The notes under the pieces are model-generated. The model worked only from the letters and a program-made list of their open reading frames with translations. It was not told the origin of the DNA and made no database searches. Below, piece after piece: positions 1-7,738 of a DNA stretch of 15,416 bases. The translations under genes were made by a program, and so were the position numbers. Position 1 is the stretch's first letter. The number at the start of each line of letters is the position of its first letter. The stretch is from JADKCL01 sp046050405 (GTDB lineage Bacteria; Bacteroidota; Bacteroidia; J057; JADKCL01). Where the stretch lies: the NCBI GenBank assembly GCA_046050405.1, contig JBJOPY010000202.1, forward strand, positions 1 to 15,416. Reading direction: 5' to 3'.

Positions 1-203
1 GACCATCCGGAACCACTGGCAGGGTATCATCCACCACTTCTCCTCAACACTCAACAACGGCGTACGCGAAGGCATCCACCACAACATCCAGCTCGCCAAA
101 AGAAGGGCAAGGGGGTACCGAAATCCCGGAAACTTCCACCACATGATCCACTTCATCGCAGGTGACCTCCGCTTCGACCACCCACTATTCACGACATAGA
201 GCC
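1..203 (+). mobile_element. Right end of an ISL3-family insertion sequence (partial)
   Basis: The element carrying the transposase fragment probably ends just past the stop codon. Bases 197-203 read TAGAGCC, whose complement GGCTCTA resembles the GGCTCT start typical of ISL3 terminal repeats. The preceding bases 180-190 (CCCACTATTC context) also resemble the CCCAC-rich inner part of such ends. If so, the stop codon TAG lies inside the inverted repeat. The left end and the target duplication (8 bp is usual in this family) lie outside the window, so the boundary is an inference. Confidence 0.4.
2..199 (+). CDS. ISL3-family transposase, C-terminal fragment
   Basis: This is the last 65 codons of a transposase whose 5' part lies outside the window. 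The frame starting at base 2 is open to a TAG stop at 197-199. The fragment reads TIRNHWQGIIHHF, then STLNNGVREGIHHNIQLAKR, then RARGYRNPGNF and HMIHFIAGDL. The pattern N-G-x-x-E-G-[IL]-x-x-x-[IK]-x-L-x-K-R-R-A-x-G-[YF]-R-N is typical of the C-terminal end of the DDE transposases of ISL3 (IS204/IS1001/IS1165) elements. The Glu of that pattern is likely the last acidic residue of the catalytic triad, which is established for the family and not tested here. The rest of the catalytic domain and the N-terminal zinc-binding region are not visible, so I cannot say whether the element is intact. The 'NGVREG' spacing matches the family well, so the family call is fairly firm. Confidence 0.85.
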   Translation, partial: TIRNHWQGIIHHFSSTLNNGVREGIHHNIQLAKRRARGYRNPGNFHHMIHFIAGDLRFDHPLFTT

Positions 204-568
204 ATCTATGAGGATGCTCGTTTCTGCCATCTTCGGGTGGGTTCAAGTCTCAAACGCAAAAGCCGACTTTCCGAAGGCCGTGAATGATCGATAGCGGGGT
301 TTCTTCATCTGCAAACGCCTTACCAATTTACAATTTGGAGCAAAGTTACTCACAAAATGGATTCCTCCCCTCGCCGTTCCCGATACCAGAACACGGAAGA
401 TCGATGACCTGACCGCGAAGGCGACACATGAGGAATTCAACGGAGCCCCATGCAGTGAAGCCCCACCCACGAAAAATTCACCTGGACGCTTAACCCCTTC
501 CGAATGATTCCGGACGATTTTCAGGCCGAAAATCCCATGGTGACGGAATAGGCACTAACTTTCTACCG
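204..568. other. Intergenic region without a supportable gene
   Basis: I see no convincing coding sequence in this 365-base stretch. The 75-codon open frame on the minus strand (470-243) has no recognisable domain. A weak promoter-like element lies just before the glycosyltransferase: TAACTTTC at 556-563 matches the Bacteroidota -7 consensus TAnnTTTG at all but the last base. It lies only 5 bases before the start codon, which would imply a nearly leaderless mRNA, and there is no TTG at the right distance upstream. I do not annotate it as a promoter. Part of this stretch could be older insertion-sequence debris. Confidence 0.5.
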
Positions 569-1672
569 ATGATCGCGCTTCTTATCGCCGCCGCCTTGCT
601 GAACATCGCCATCCTGGCCATGCTGACCGTCCCATGGCATCGGCGACTCCTGCAAATACCGTCCGGTGCCGGGGAAATCCCCGGCGGACTTCCCGGCATC
701 TCCTTGATCATCGCAGCACGGAACGAGGCTGCGAACCTCCGCCGATTTCTCCCCGGTGCGCTCCGCCAGGCCTATCCGCGACCCTACGAGGTGATCGTGG
801 CACTGGACCGGTGCACCGACGACTCCGAGGCGGTGGTCGCAGGCCTGGCGATGCAATTTCCACACCTTCGCATGCTGACCATCGACACCCTGCCCGATGG
901 CTGGACCGGCAAGAAAAATGCACTGAACCTCGCCATCCAAGCTGCCCAGCATGAATGCCTGGCGTTCACGGATGCAGACTGCGCGCTGCCCGAGGGGTGG
1001 CTGGAGGGGATCAGCGGGCAATTCGCAGCCGGAAAGGAGCTGGTCCTGGGGGTGAGCCCCTATGCCCGCCGAAGGGGACTGCTCAACCTGGTCATCCGCT
1101 ACGAAACCTGGATGACGGCCCTCCTCTATGTGGGATTGGCGCATTGGGGCCGCCCCTACATGGGCGTGGGCAGGAGCCTGGCCTACCGCAAGGCGTGGTT
1201 TCGATCAGCCGGCGGTTTCGAAAGCATCGCAGGCCGAATGTCCGGAGATGACGACCTCCTGGTCAACCGGGCAGCGGAGTCCCGTACCACAGGACTCCTG
1301 ATCCCGGAGGCCACCCAAGTCATTTCAATGCCCGAAACCACCTGGAAAGCCTGGTTCCGGCAAAAAGTCAGGCATGGAAGCGCGGGGTCGGCCTACAAGC
1401 CCACCACCCTTCTGATTTTGTCGGGTCTTCACGGGGTGCATCTCATTTTTTATCTATCTTTGACAGTTGTTCTTTGTTTGCAGACTGCCATGGGATGGGC
1501 CCTTCTGATCTACCTCTGCAGGGCGGCCGCGATGGGGATGATCCTGTACAGCCTTCCTTGGAAGCAGAAGCAGGGGCTCCCACTCGCATCCCCGCTCCTA
1601 GACCTGGCCTACCTTCTGTACCTGGTGCTCCTTCCGGTCACGGCTGCATGCATACAACCTAAATGGAATTGA
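569..1672 (+). CDS. Membrane-associated family 2 glycosyltransferase
   Basis: This 367-residue protein probably transfers a sugar from a nucleotide-sugar donor to a lipid or polysaccharide acceptor at the cytoplasmic membrane; donor and acceptor are unknown. Residues 1-20 form an N-terminal membrane anchor. A GT-A domain follows: SLIIAARNEAANL (45-57) is the nucleotide-binding start, GWTGKKNAL (111-119) is typical of processive and carotenoid-type GT2 enzymes, and FTDADC (133-138) holds the metal-binding DxD. SGDDDLL (225-231) supplies the likely catalytic acid, and QKVRH (265-269) replaces the Q/RxxRW motif. The C-terminus has about three membrane segments (roughly 282-307, 309-327, 343-361). 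The layout suggests a CrtQ-like or BcsA-like small synthase, but neither can be chosen from sequence alone. The stop lies 6 bases before the sigma factor start, so the two genes are probably cotranscribed. No Shine-Dalgarno sequence is evident, which is common in this phylum. Confidence 0.88.
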   Translation: MIALLIAAALLNIAILAMLTVPWHRRLLQIPSGAGEIPGGLPGISLIIAARNEAANLRRFLPGALRQAYPRPYEVIVALDRCTDDSEAVVAGLAMQFPHLRMLTIDTLPDGWTGKKNALNLAIQAAQHECLAFTDADCALPEGWLEGISGQFAAGKELVLGVSPYARRRGLLNLVIRYETWMTALLYVGLAHWGRPYMGVGRSLAYRKAWFRSAGGFESIAGRMSGDDDLLVNRAAESRTTGLLIPEATQVISMPETTWKAWFRQKVRHGSAGSAYKPTTLLILSGLHGVHLIFYLSLTVVLCLQTAMGWALLIYLCRAAAMGMILYSLPWKQKQGLPLASPLLDLAYLLYLVLLPVTAACIQPKWN

Positions 1673-1678
1673 AAGACA

Positions 1679-2275
1679 ATGACGGAAACGTCCAAAAATA
1701 CACGCGATGACCTTGACCTAGTCAAGCGAGCAGCAGAAAAGGACCCGAAGGCCTACGAAAAGCTGTTAAAGAAATACCGAAAATCCGTGTATTACATGCT
1801 TCTCAAGATGGTCAACAACTCGGATGATGCGGAAGACCTGACCCAGGAGGCATTTGCCAAGGCGTTCAACTCCCTGCACAAGTTCGACTCCAAGTATGCC
1901 TTCAGCACATGGCTGTTCCGCATTGCCACGAACAACTGCATCGACTTCATCCGCAAAAAGCGCATACAGACCATCAGCATCGATACCCCCTATGAAAACG
2001 ACGAGGGCGAAAGCTTCTCCTTCGACATCAAGGATCCCGATGACAACCCGGACGAGAAGATGCTGAGGAAGCAGCGCAAGGAATACCTCGGCATCGCCGT
2101 GCAGAAGCTGCCTGACAAGTACAAGCGGCTGGTGGACTTGCGGTATTTCCAGGAATTGTCGTACGAGGAGGTCGCCCAGGAGCTGGAACTTCCCCTGGGG
2201 ACCGTCAAGGCACAGCTGTTCCGTGCGCGGGAGCTGCTTGCCCAAGAATTGAAATACCTGGAAGGGAAAATGTAA
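1679..2275 (+). CDS. RNA polymerase sigma factor, sigma-70 family, ECF type
   Basis: This 198-residue protein directs RNA polymerase core to a subset of promoters. Region 2 covers about residues 26-95, with DAEDLTQEAFAKAF (50-63, core-binding helix) and FSTWLFRIATNNCIDFIRKK (75-94, the -10 recognition and melting helices). An acidic linker (105-128) follows, and region 4 covers about 138-190, with LPDKYKRLVDLRYFQELSYE at its start and LPLGTVKAQLFRAREL as the -35 recognition helix. Regions 1.1 and 3 are absent, as is normal for ECF factors. No anti-sigma gene (a small protein with a ZAS domain or a membrane segment) is adjacent; the next gene has neither. That fits the housekeeping-like ECF factors common in Bacteroidota, which often stand alone, although the regulon cannot be inferred here. 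The gene starts 6 bases after the glycosyltransferase stop and is likely coupled to it. Confidence 0.95.
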   Translation: MTETSKNTRDDLDLVKRAAEKDPKAYEKLLKKYRKSVYYMLLKMVNNSDDAEDLTQEAFAKAFNSLHKFDSKYAFSTWLFRIATNNCIDFIRKKRIQTISIDTPYENDEGESFSFDIKDPDDNPDEKMLRKQRKEYLGIAVQKLPDKYKRLVDLRYFQELSYEEVAQELELPLGTVKAQLFRARELLAQELKYLEGKM

Positions 2276-2343
2276 CCTTGTCCTGCCCGGGCTGGGAGCC
2301 GGGAATCGACCAATCATCTCTACCTTGATCCATTTTCACGAAG

Positions 2344-2829
2344 ATGAAATGGAGCTACGATCGCTGGACCATCATGGGTCAAAACCTGGGCATCTTGCCC
2401 GCCATGATCCCTGAAGACATCGCCGATGCGGAAGCCCAGCAACAGGCAATGTTTGCCCGTCTATTGAAAGGCACTGAGAACGTAAGGTCGGTCACGAAGG
2501 CACTGCTGGATTTTGCCAGGGAAGTCATGCTCCCCAATGATTTGCTAGACAACAGCCCTGAATCACTGTTGACCTACTTCATGGGAGCCGAACATGCGGA
2601 ACTCCTCGGTGTCCGGAACAAAAAGGGTTGCCTGGCCGCGATCATCCCGGCAGCAATCGCCAAATTCTACCGGGCTGTGGAAAAACTGGAAGACCGCGGC
2701 ATCGGGCTGGAAAAATTGTCCAACCGGCTTGGTCTTGCCGTCATCCGGAGCATGGTGCACCGCTTCAGAAGCGTCAAGGGCAGAAGCCTGCAGGTTCCTG
2801 AGGCATTGGCCGGGGAGTGGGGACTGTGA
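2344..2829 (+). CDS. Hypothetical protein, possible C-terminal remnant of an MpaB/DUF2236-type oxygenase
   Basis: I do not recognise this 161-residue protein with certainty. It is soluble and mostly helical, with no signal peptide or membrane segment. Residues 5-50 (DRWTIMGQNLGILPAMIPED, then IADAEAQQQAMFARLLKG) resemble the part of MpaB/DUF2236 and latex-clearing-like oxygenases that reads W-x-x-x-G-x-x-L-G followed by an acidic D-x-x-x-A-E-A helix. The later stretch LTYFMGAEHAELLGV recalls that family's 'R-x-L-[ML]-G-x-x-x-A-x-x-L-G' segment. Family members are usually 300-400 residues long, and their haem-binding His/Arg region lies further upstream. An in-frame TGA at 2326-2328 blocks any N-terminal extension, so if the assignment is right this is a truncated, probably inactive form. 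The gene sits 68 bases after the sigma factor in the same direction. It could instead be a complete small lineage-specific protein; the assignment rests on remembered motifs only. Confidence 0.55.
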   Translation: MKWSYDRWTIMGQNLGILPAMIPEDIADAEAQQQAMFARLLKGTENVRSVTKALLDFAREVMLPNDLLDNSPESLLTYFMGAEHAELLGVRNKKGCLAAIIPAAIAKFYRAVEKLEDRGIGLEKLSNRLGLAVIRSMVHRFRSVKGRSLQVPEALAGEWGL

Positions 2830-3140
2830 GGTCAGCCGGAAGCTCCCCGACCGGCAGTGAATGCGTTTATGGCCAGGCTCGCGTTTCCGTGGAGGGGGCG
2901 GGGCCCGACTGGAATCCTGGAAGTGCTTCCACGTGCTTCCGACATCCAACCTGCGCAGCAGTCTGATGCCGCCTGCAGATGATCCGACCCACCGTCAACC
3001 CCACTGGAGCTGCGACCATCGCCACACCCCTTCCTTCCTGCCACAGAATCCTCCGGTTTCTGATCCCCGCCCAGTCCTTGGATTGCAATTCTTCATGGAA
3101 TCGCGTACTTTGGCAACAAGAATAAACATGGACGGATCGA
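2830..3140. other. Intergenic region upstream of the ABC importer operon
   Basis: No gene is evident in these 311 bases. The region holds a promoter near its right end (annotated separately) and a short near-palindrome at 2918-2931, TGGAAG/CTTCCA with a 2-base centre. This overlaps a tandem GTGCTTCC repeat (2923-2930 and 2933-2940). These could be operator half-sites or chance. I see no hairpin followed by a T-run that would terminate the upstream transcript. Confidence 0.5.
3083..3112 (+). promoter_or_regulatory. Bacteroidota-type promoter for the ABC importer operon
   Basis: A TTG at 3083-3085 is followed by a 20-base spacer and TACTTTG at 3106-3112. The phylum's consensus is TTG-N17-23-TAnnTTTG; here the -7 box lacks one base between TA and TTTG. 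Transcription would start near 3119, about 22 bases before the start codon. The element has the same 20-base spacing as the batB promoter in this window, which supports it. Confidence 0.55.
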
Positions 3141-4952
3141 ATGATGAAAGCAACAATCTACAAGGGGCTCACAGTGGGGTGCATGTGCATTGTCCTGCTG
3201 TCCGGTTGCAAACCACAACCGACGAACGGACACCCCGGTGCCACCAACGACACGGTGCCTGTCATGGGCGATTGGATTAGAATCTACCATTCCTCGGATC
3301 CCGACGGGCTGCATCCCTTCAACACTCACACTGCTCACGCGACCGCCATCAAGTGGAACATTTTCATGTCCCTCCTCGATTATGACTCCAGCATGCAACA
3401 CGTGCCCACCCTGGCGAAAGGAGCGCCGGAGATTTCCGCCGACGGCCTGAATTTCACCTATGAGATGCGCCCCGAGGCCAAATGGGACAACGGAGATCCC
3501 GTCACAGGCTATGACTATGAATTTTCCATGAAATGCATCAAATCTCCCCTCACTGACAATTCCCATTCAAGAACCTACTACAGTTTCATCAAGGACGTGA
3601 AGGTCGACCCGGCCAACGACCGTCGCTTCACGGTCTATACATCGACACCCTATTTCAGAGCGGAAGCCTCCATCGCCGACATCGCCATCCTCTCCAGGAA
3701 ATTCTATGACCCCGAGAATGCGATGTCGAAATTCACTGTGCTGGACATCTATTCCAAGCCGGAGGAGGTCGCCAAGGATCCTGGCCTGATCAAATTTTCC
3801 GAGGCTTTCAACGCTGATTCCAACGGCACAAACCCTGCACGCATCTACGGCCCCGGCCCCTACAAGGTGGAAAGTTACACCCCCGGGGACAACGTCACCC
3901 TTGTCCGCAAGAAGGACTGGTGGGGAGATCAGCTGCGTGGGGAAAATTGGTTCTTTCAGGGATACGTGGAGAAAATGATCTTCAAGACGATCCAAGATCG
4001 CACGACAGTGCTGGCTGCCGGGAAGAACGGCGAGCTGGATGTCATGCGGAATGTCCCCCCGGATGACTTCGTGGCAGCGAGGGAGGACACTTCCGGACTG
4101 ATCTACAAGAATTTCAATTTCCTGACTCCAAATTCTTATTCGATGACCTATCTGGGATTCAATTGCCGCCCTCCGTCAGGCCGTAGCCCCGTGGTGGCGG
4201 AGGTCGCAGTGCGCGAGGCGATCGCACACCTGACCGACATTGACGGCATCATCCAGAACGTCTTCCTTGGGTATGGTCAGCGACAGATCGGCCCGATTTC
4301 GCCGCTCAGCAAGGATGAGTACCATACGGAACTGAAACCAAGGGCCTTCGATCCCGAGAAAAGCAAACAAATCCTCGACGCAGCAGGATGGGTGGATTCA
4401 GATGGTGACGGAGTGCGAGAAAAGAAGATTGGCGGAAAGACAATCCCCCTGAAGATCGAGGTTCTGATCCCCAACACCTCCGAAACCGGCCCCAGAATGG
4501 CGAAAATGATTGCCGACCAGGCACAGCGTGTTGGCATTCGCATGAATATCCAGAAGATGGCCTTTGTTGCGCTGATGGATCGTATTCGCATACATGACTT
4601 CGACATGTATGGCGCAGGCTTCACATCAGCTCCCCCGCCGACGGATCTCAAACAGCTCTGGGCGACGGAGAACTGGGCCAACAATGGTGACAATTGCTTT
4701 GGATTCGGGAATGCCACCACCGATTCGCTCATCGAGCAGATACGTGTGACGAGTTCCCCGGAAGCCCGGAAACCGCTCTACTGGAAGTTTCAGGAGATCT
4801 TCCATGCGGAAATTCCGATAATCGTCATCATGGCCCCAAAGGAGAAGATACTGGTTCACAAACGCATTCGAAATGCCCATCCCATCGACGTTTCTCCGGG
4901 AACCCAGCCATTGGAATTTTGGGTTCCGCTGGCAGAGCAGCGGTTCAAATAA
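3141..4952 (+). CDS. Oligopeptide-type ABC transporter substrate-binding lipoprotein (SBP_bac_5 family)
   Basis: This 603-residue lipoprotein probably captures peptides or similar solutes and delivers them to the two permeases encoded next. Residues 1-23 form a lipoprotein signal peptide ending in LLSGC, with C23 as the lipidated residue. The mature protein shows the family-5 binding-protein pattern: a DPDGLHPFN start typical of this fold, the domain I segment GAPEISADGLNFTYEMRPEA with KWDNGDPVTGYDYEFSMKC (the W-x-[DN]-G-x-P-x-[TS] hallmark, about 113-131), GPGPYKVESYTPGDNVTLV, and a hinge-side block with AVREAIAHLTDID. ATG codons occur at 3141 and 3144, so the start could be either. The gene heads an operon with its own promoter, and the DppB-like permease begins 24 bases after its stop. 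Ligand class is not predictable from sequence: family members bind peptides, nickel, opines or sugars. Confidence 0.9.
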   Translation: MMKATIYKGLTVGCMCIVLLSGCKPQPTNGHPGATNDTVPVMGDWIRIYHSSDPDGLHPFNTHTAHATAIKWNIFMSLLDYDSSMQHVPTLAKGAPEISADGLNFTYEMRPEAKWDNGDPVTGYDYEFSMKCIKSPLTDNSHSRTYYSFIKDVKVDPANDRRFTVYTSTPYFRAEASIADIAILSRKFYDPENAMSKFTVLDIYSKPEEVAKDPGLIKFSEAFNADSNGTNPARIYGPGPYKVESYTPGDNVTLVRKKDWWGDQLRGENWFFQGYVEKMIFKTIQDRTTVLAAGKNGELDVMRNVPPDDFVAAREDTSGLIYKNFNFLTPNSYSMTYLGFNCRPPSGRSPVVAEVAVREAIAHLTDIDGIIQNVFLGYGQRQIGPISPLSKDEYHTELKPRAFDPEKSKQILDAAGWVDSDGDGVREKKIGGKTIPLKIEVLIPNTSETGPRMAKMIADQAQRVGIRMNIQKMAFVALMDRIRIHDFDMYGAGFTSAPPPTDLKQLWATENWANNGDNCFGFGNATTDSLIEQIRVTSSPEARKPLYWKFQEIFHAEIPIIVIMAPKEKILVHKRIRNAHPIDVSPGTQPLEFWVPLAEQRFK

Positions 4953-4976
4953 ATCACCGGGCGAACGCCCAAGCCC

Positions 4977-6401
4977 ATGCTCAGGTATATCGGACGGCGC
5001 TCGCTGATTTTTGCGCCGACACTCTTCATCATTTTGCTGGTTTCGTTTCTGATCAGTCGGAACGTCCCGGGTGATCCTGTGGAGAACAGTATGCCAAGAA
5101 CCCCCCATCTCACCTATGAGATGGATGCCGCGGAACGCACCCTGGAGTATGCCAGAATCAGTCACGAAATGGGTCTGGACTTGCCTTTGTTTTACTTCAG
5201 CCTGAGTTCCCTCGCCTATCCCGATACCCTATACAGAATCCCGGTGCTGGCCGAACGGCAGAATCTTCATGAATTGGTGGGCACCTACGGCAATTGGCCG
5301 TTCATCAGTGCATACTTCCATGAGGTCGGGAGCGTGCTGGAGCAACTGAAATCACTGGAGGCACCGTCAGATGAAAAAAGCGATCTCCTGGAGGCCAGAC
5401 GGGCACTCGAGGAGTTGAGATTGACCCCGAAAGAGACAGAGATCCAGTACCGGCTTGCGCTGCTCGATTCGCTCGGAGAGAGGGTACCCTCCTTGCGCAC
5501 CCACCTTCAGGCTCAGATTCGCCAGCTGGCCCTGCGGTATTCCGAGATGAAGGCGCATCCGGAACGATGGAGGCTCTATGTCCCCACGCTGCGATGGTAC
5601 GGAGCCGGAAACCAATTCCACCACTGGCTCAGTGACCTGCTGCGCGGCCACCTCGGCAAATCCTATCAGGACCATCTCCCGGTAGCCGAGAAAATCAAGC
5701 ATGCCCTGCCATGGACCGTATTCATGGGCTTCTTCAGTTTCATGCTCTCCACCCTGGTCGCGATCCTGCTCGGGGTGTACGGCATCCGGAATCGCGATCG
5801 CTGGCAAGACAATGCCTTGACCGTGGGATTGTTCCTGATGAACTCCGTGCCCACGTTCATCACGGCCATGCTGCTCATGACATTTGTCTGCAACGAAGAC
5901 TACCTGCAGCTTTTTCCGACATCGGGCGTGGCCAGCGATGGAGCCGAGCAATGGCCACTCTGGTACAGGCTTCTGGACCATGCCCATCACCTCACCCTGC
6001 CCACCCTGGTGTTCTCCTATCACAGCGTGGCCTTCATCAGCCGTCAGCTGCGTGCAGGGATGCTGGAAAACATGAACCTGGACTACATCAGAACAGCGCG
6101 GGCAAAAGGGCTCTCCGAACGCACCGTCATCTGGCGGCATAGCCTTCGAACTTCGCTGCTGCCCTTGGCCACCCACTTCGGACACCTGATCCCTGCACTC
6201 GTGGGAGGTGCTGTGATCACAGAGTATGTCTTTTCCGTGCCGGGAATGGGACTCCTGACCATGCAGGCGATGTTCAGTTTCGACCACCCGGTGATCATCG
6301 CCGTTTTCACCATGGGTTCCTTGGCGACGCTGACCGGCATCCTGCTCTCTGACATCTTGTACGCCATGGTGGATCCTCGCATCTCCTACAGCAAAAAATG
6401 A
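4977..6401 (+). CDS. ABC transporter permease, DppB/OppB type, with a large periplasmic insertion
   Basis: This 474-residue permease forms half of the membrane channel for the importer headed by the upstream lipoprotein. The N-terminal block has RRSLIFAPTLFIILLVSFLI (first membrane helix, residues 7-26) and the P-G-D-P motif (31-34). The transport domain has its helices between about 245 and 470 and a coupling EAA loop, TARAKGLSERTVIWRHSLR (373-391), that would contact an ATPase. DppB and OppB proteins are usually 300-340 residues, so this one is longer by about 130-170 residues. The extra segment (about 70-210) lies after the first helix, is therefore probably periplasmic, and is highly charged and helical with a possible coiled coil near 119-195. 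I believe Bacteroidota homologues often carry such an insertion, but I cannot verify that here. The last four bases overlap the next gene (ATGA), implying translational coupling. Confidence 0.92.
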   Translation: MLRYIGRRSLIFAPTLFIILLVSFLISRNVPGDPVENSMPRTPHLTYEMDAAERTLEYARISHEMGLDLPLFYFSLSSLAYPDTLYRIPVLAERQNLHELVGTYGNWPFISAYFHEVGSVLEQLKSLEAPSDEKSDLLEARRALEELRLTPKETEIQYRLALLDSLGERVPSLRTHLQAQIRQLALRYSEMKAHPERWRLYVPTLRWYGAGNQFHHWLSDLLRGHLGKSYQDHLPVAEKIKHALPWTVFMGFFSFMLSTLVAILLGVYGIRNRDRWQDNALTVGLFLMNSVPTFITAMLLMTFVCNEDYLQLFPTSGVASDGAEQWPLWYRLLDHAHHLTLPTLVFSYHSVAFISRQLRAGMLENMNLDYIRTARAKGLSERTVIWRHSLRTSLLPLATHFGHLIPALVGGAVITEYVFSVPGMGLLTMQAMFSFDHPVIIAVFTMGSLATLTGILLSDILYAMVDPRISYSKK

Positions 6402-7738
6402 TCATGCCACGCGAAGATGGAACGGCCGCTCCAGGCACCGGATCCACCATCCAGGTGGCCAGCGGCCGCTTCCTATCCCGGACGGTCTGGAGGCGCTTCA
6501 AGCGCAGCAAGATCAACCTGGTCGCACTCTCCTTCATTGCCTTCCTCGTGTTGACTGCATTGCTGGCGGACATCATCGCCTATAACAAGCCCCTGGCCTG
6601 CAAGCGGGAAGGTGTCTTGTATTTCCCCGTGTTTGCAGATTATCTGGCGAAGGCAGGACTGTATCACTGGGACATGGACAAGCTCAATGAAGACTGGAAG
6701 ACAGCGACTTATCAGTGGGTGATCTGGCCACCAGTACGCTATCTCCCGAACGATATCGACTATCGGAACCAGCGGCTCCTGAGCCCATTCGGAAAACAGG
6801 ACGTCGCGACATGGGGTGAAAGGCATTTCCTGGGGACTGAACGGGATGGCAGGGATGTCCTGTCAGGACTGGTACATGGAACCCGTGTTTCGCTGACAAT
6901 CGGCTTGCTGGCCGTCGGCATTGCCGGCATCATCGGCATCTTTTTAGGGGCTGTGGCGGGATACTTCGGCGATACACGGATTCAGCTATCGACCGCAGGG
7001 ATCTGCATGGGCGGGATTGGCTTGGTCTTGGGGTATTTTTACGGTTTCCAGGTAAGGGCATATACCCTTCGCGATGCCATGGCCGCAGGGTCACTTTCGA
7101 TCTTCTTCCACTTCCTCGTCAGCATGGCCATCTTCGTCGCGATCCCGCTCCTGCTGGTGTGGTGCTCCAGGGTTTTCCATCGCGTACCCGTCCTGGGGAA
7201 GCGGAGGGAGGTCTGGCTGGACATGATGATTTCGCGTTTGATTGAATTGTTCATGACCATCCCCACGCTGCTGCTCGTCATCACGCTGATGGCGATGACA
7301 GAGGAGAAGAGCATCTTTTTCCTGATCGCGATCTTCGGATTGCTGGGATGGCCGAATGTCGCAAGAAACATGCGGACAGAGATGCTGCGTACGAGGAGCC
7401 AGGAATTTATCGAATCCGCCCGCGCATTGGGATACAGCCATTTCCGAATCATGGTCCGCCATGCCATCCCCAATTGCATGTCTCCTGTGATGGTGGTGCT
7501 GACCTTCGGCGTGGCTTCCACCATCGTCGCCGAGGCGGCCCTGAGTTTCCTCGGGATAGGCGTTCCTGACGACGTCATGACCTGGGGTGGACTCCTCTAC
7601 TCAGCCAAGTCCAACGGCTCCGCCTGGTGGCTCAGTGTATTTCCGGGCATGGCCATCTTCCTGACGGCCACCTCCCTCAACCTCGTCGGCGAGGGAATCA
7701 GGGATGCGCTCGATCCAAGGGTGCAGTACGAGAAGTAA
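6398..7738 (+). CDS. ABC transporter permease, DppC/OppC type, with extra segments
   Basis: This 446-residue permease would pair with the preceding DppB-like subunit. The OppC_N part is RRFKRSKINLVALSFIAFLV (32-51) with the first membrane helix at about 42-61. HFLGTERDGRDVLSGLVHGT (143-162) is the family's conserved H-x-L-G-T-D-x-x-G-R-D-V-x-S-R-L motif, and the EAA loop SARALGYSHFRIMVRHAIPN lies at 340-359. DppC proteins are usually about 290-300 residues. The excess comes from two places: about 60 residues between the first helix and HFLGTERDG (65-140), and about 90 residues between the second and third core helices (190-280), including hydrophobic stretches at 205-216 and 232-256. The start at 6398 overlaps the previous stop by 4 bases; ATG at 6404 is an alternative. 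No ATPase genes follow, so the nucleotide-binding subunits must be encoded elsewhere. Confidence 0.92.
   Translation: MIMPREDGTAAPGTGSTIQVASGRFLSRTVWRRFKRSKINLVALSFIAFLVLTALLADIIAYNKPLACKREGVLYFPVFADYLAKAGLYHWDMDKLNEDWKTATYQWVIWPPVRYLPNDIDYRNQRLLSPFGKQDVATWGERHFLGTERDGRDVLSGLVHGTRVSLTIGLLAVGIAGIIGIFLGAVAGYFGDTRIQLSTAGICMGGIGLVLGYFYGFQVRAYTLRDAMAAGSLSIFFHFLVSMAIFVAIPLLLVWCSRVFHRVPVLGKRREVWLDMMISRLIELFMTIPTLLLVITLMAMTEEKSIFFLIAIFGLLGWPNVARNMRTEMLRTRSQEFIESARALGYSHFRIMVRHAIPNCMSPVMVVLTFGVASTIVAEAALSFLGIGVPDDVMTWGGLLYSAKSNGSAWWLSVFPGMAIFLTATSLNLVGEGIRDALDPRVQYEK

Noticed and set aside
225..242. CTTCGGGTGGGTTC stretch resembling an ISL3 left end
   Set aside because: The match to the terminal consensus is poor and no partner repeat was found.
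1455..1462. TATCTTTG inside the glycosyltransferase gene, a possible internal promoter for the sigma factor
   Set aside because: It matches the -7 box, but there is no TTG at 17-23 bases upstream and it lies in an AT-rich membrane-helix coding stretch.
2285..2303. Short GC hairpin after the sigma factor (CCCGG/CCGGG)
   Set aside because: The stem has only five pairs and no T-run follows, so termination is not supported.
5367..6287. Minus-strand open frame of 306 codons opposite the DppB-like permease
   Set aside because: It is the shadow of a permease with an EAA loop and has no recognisable features.
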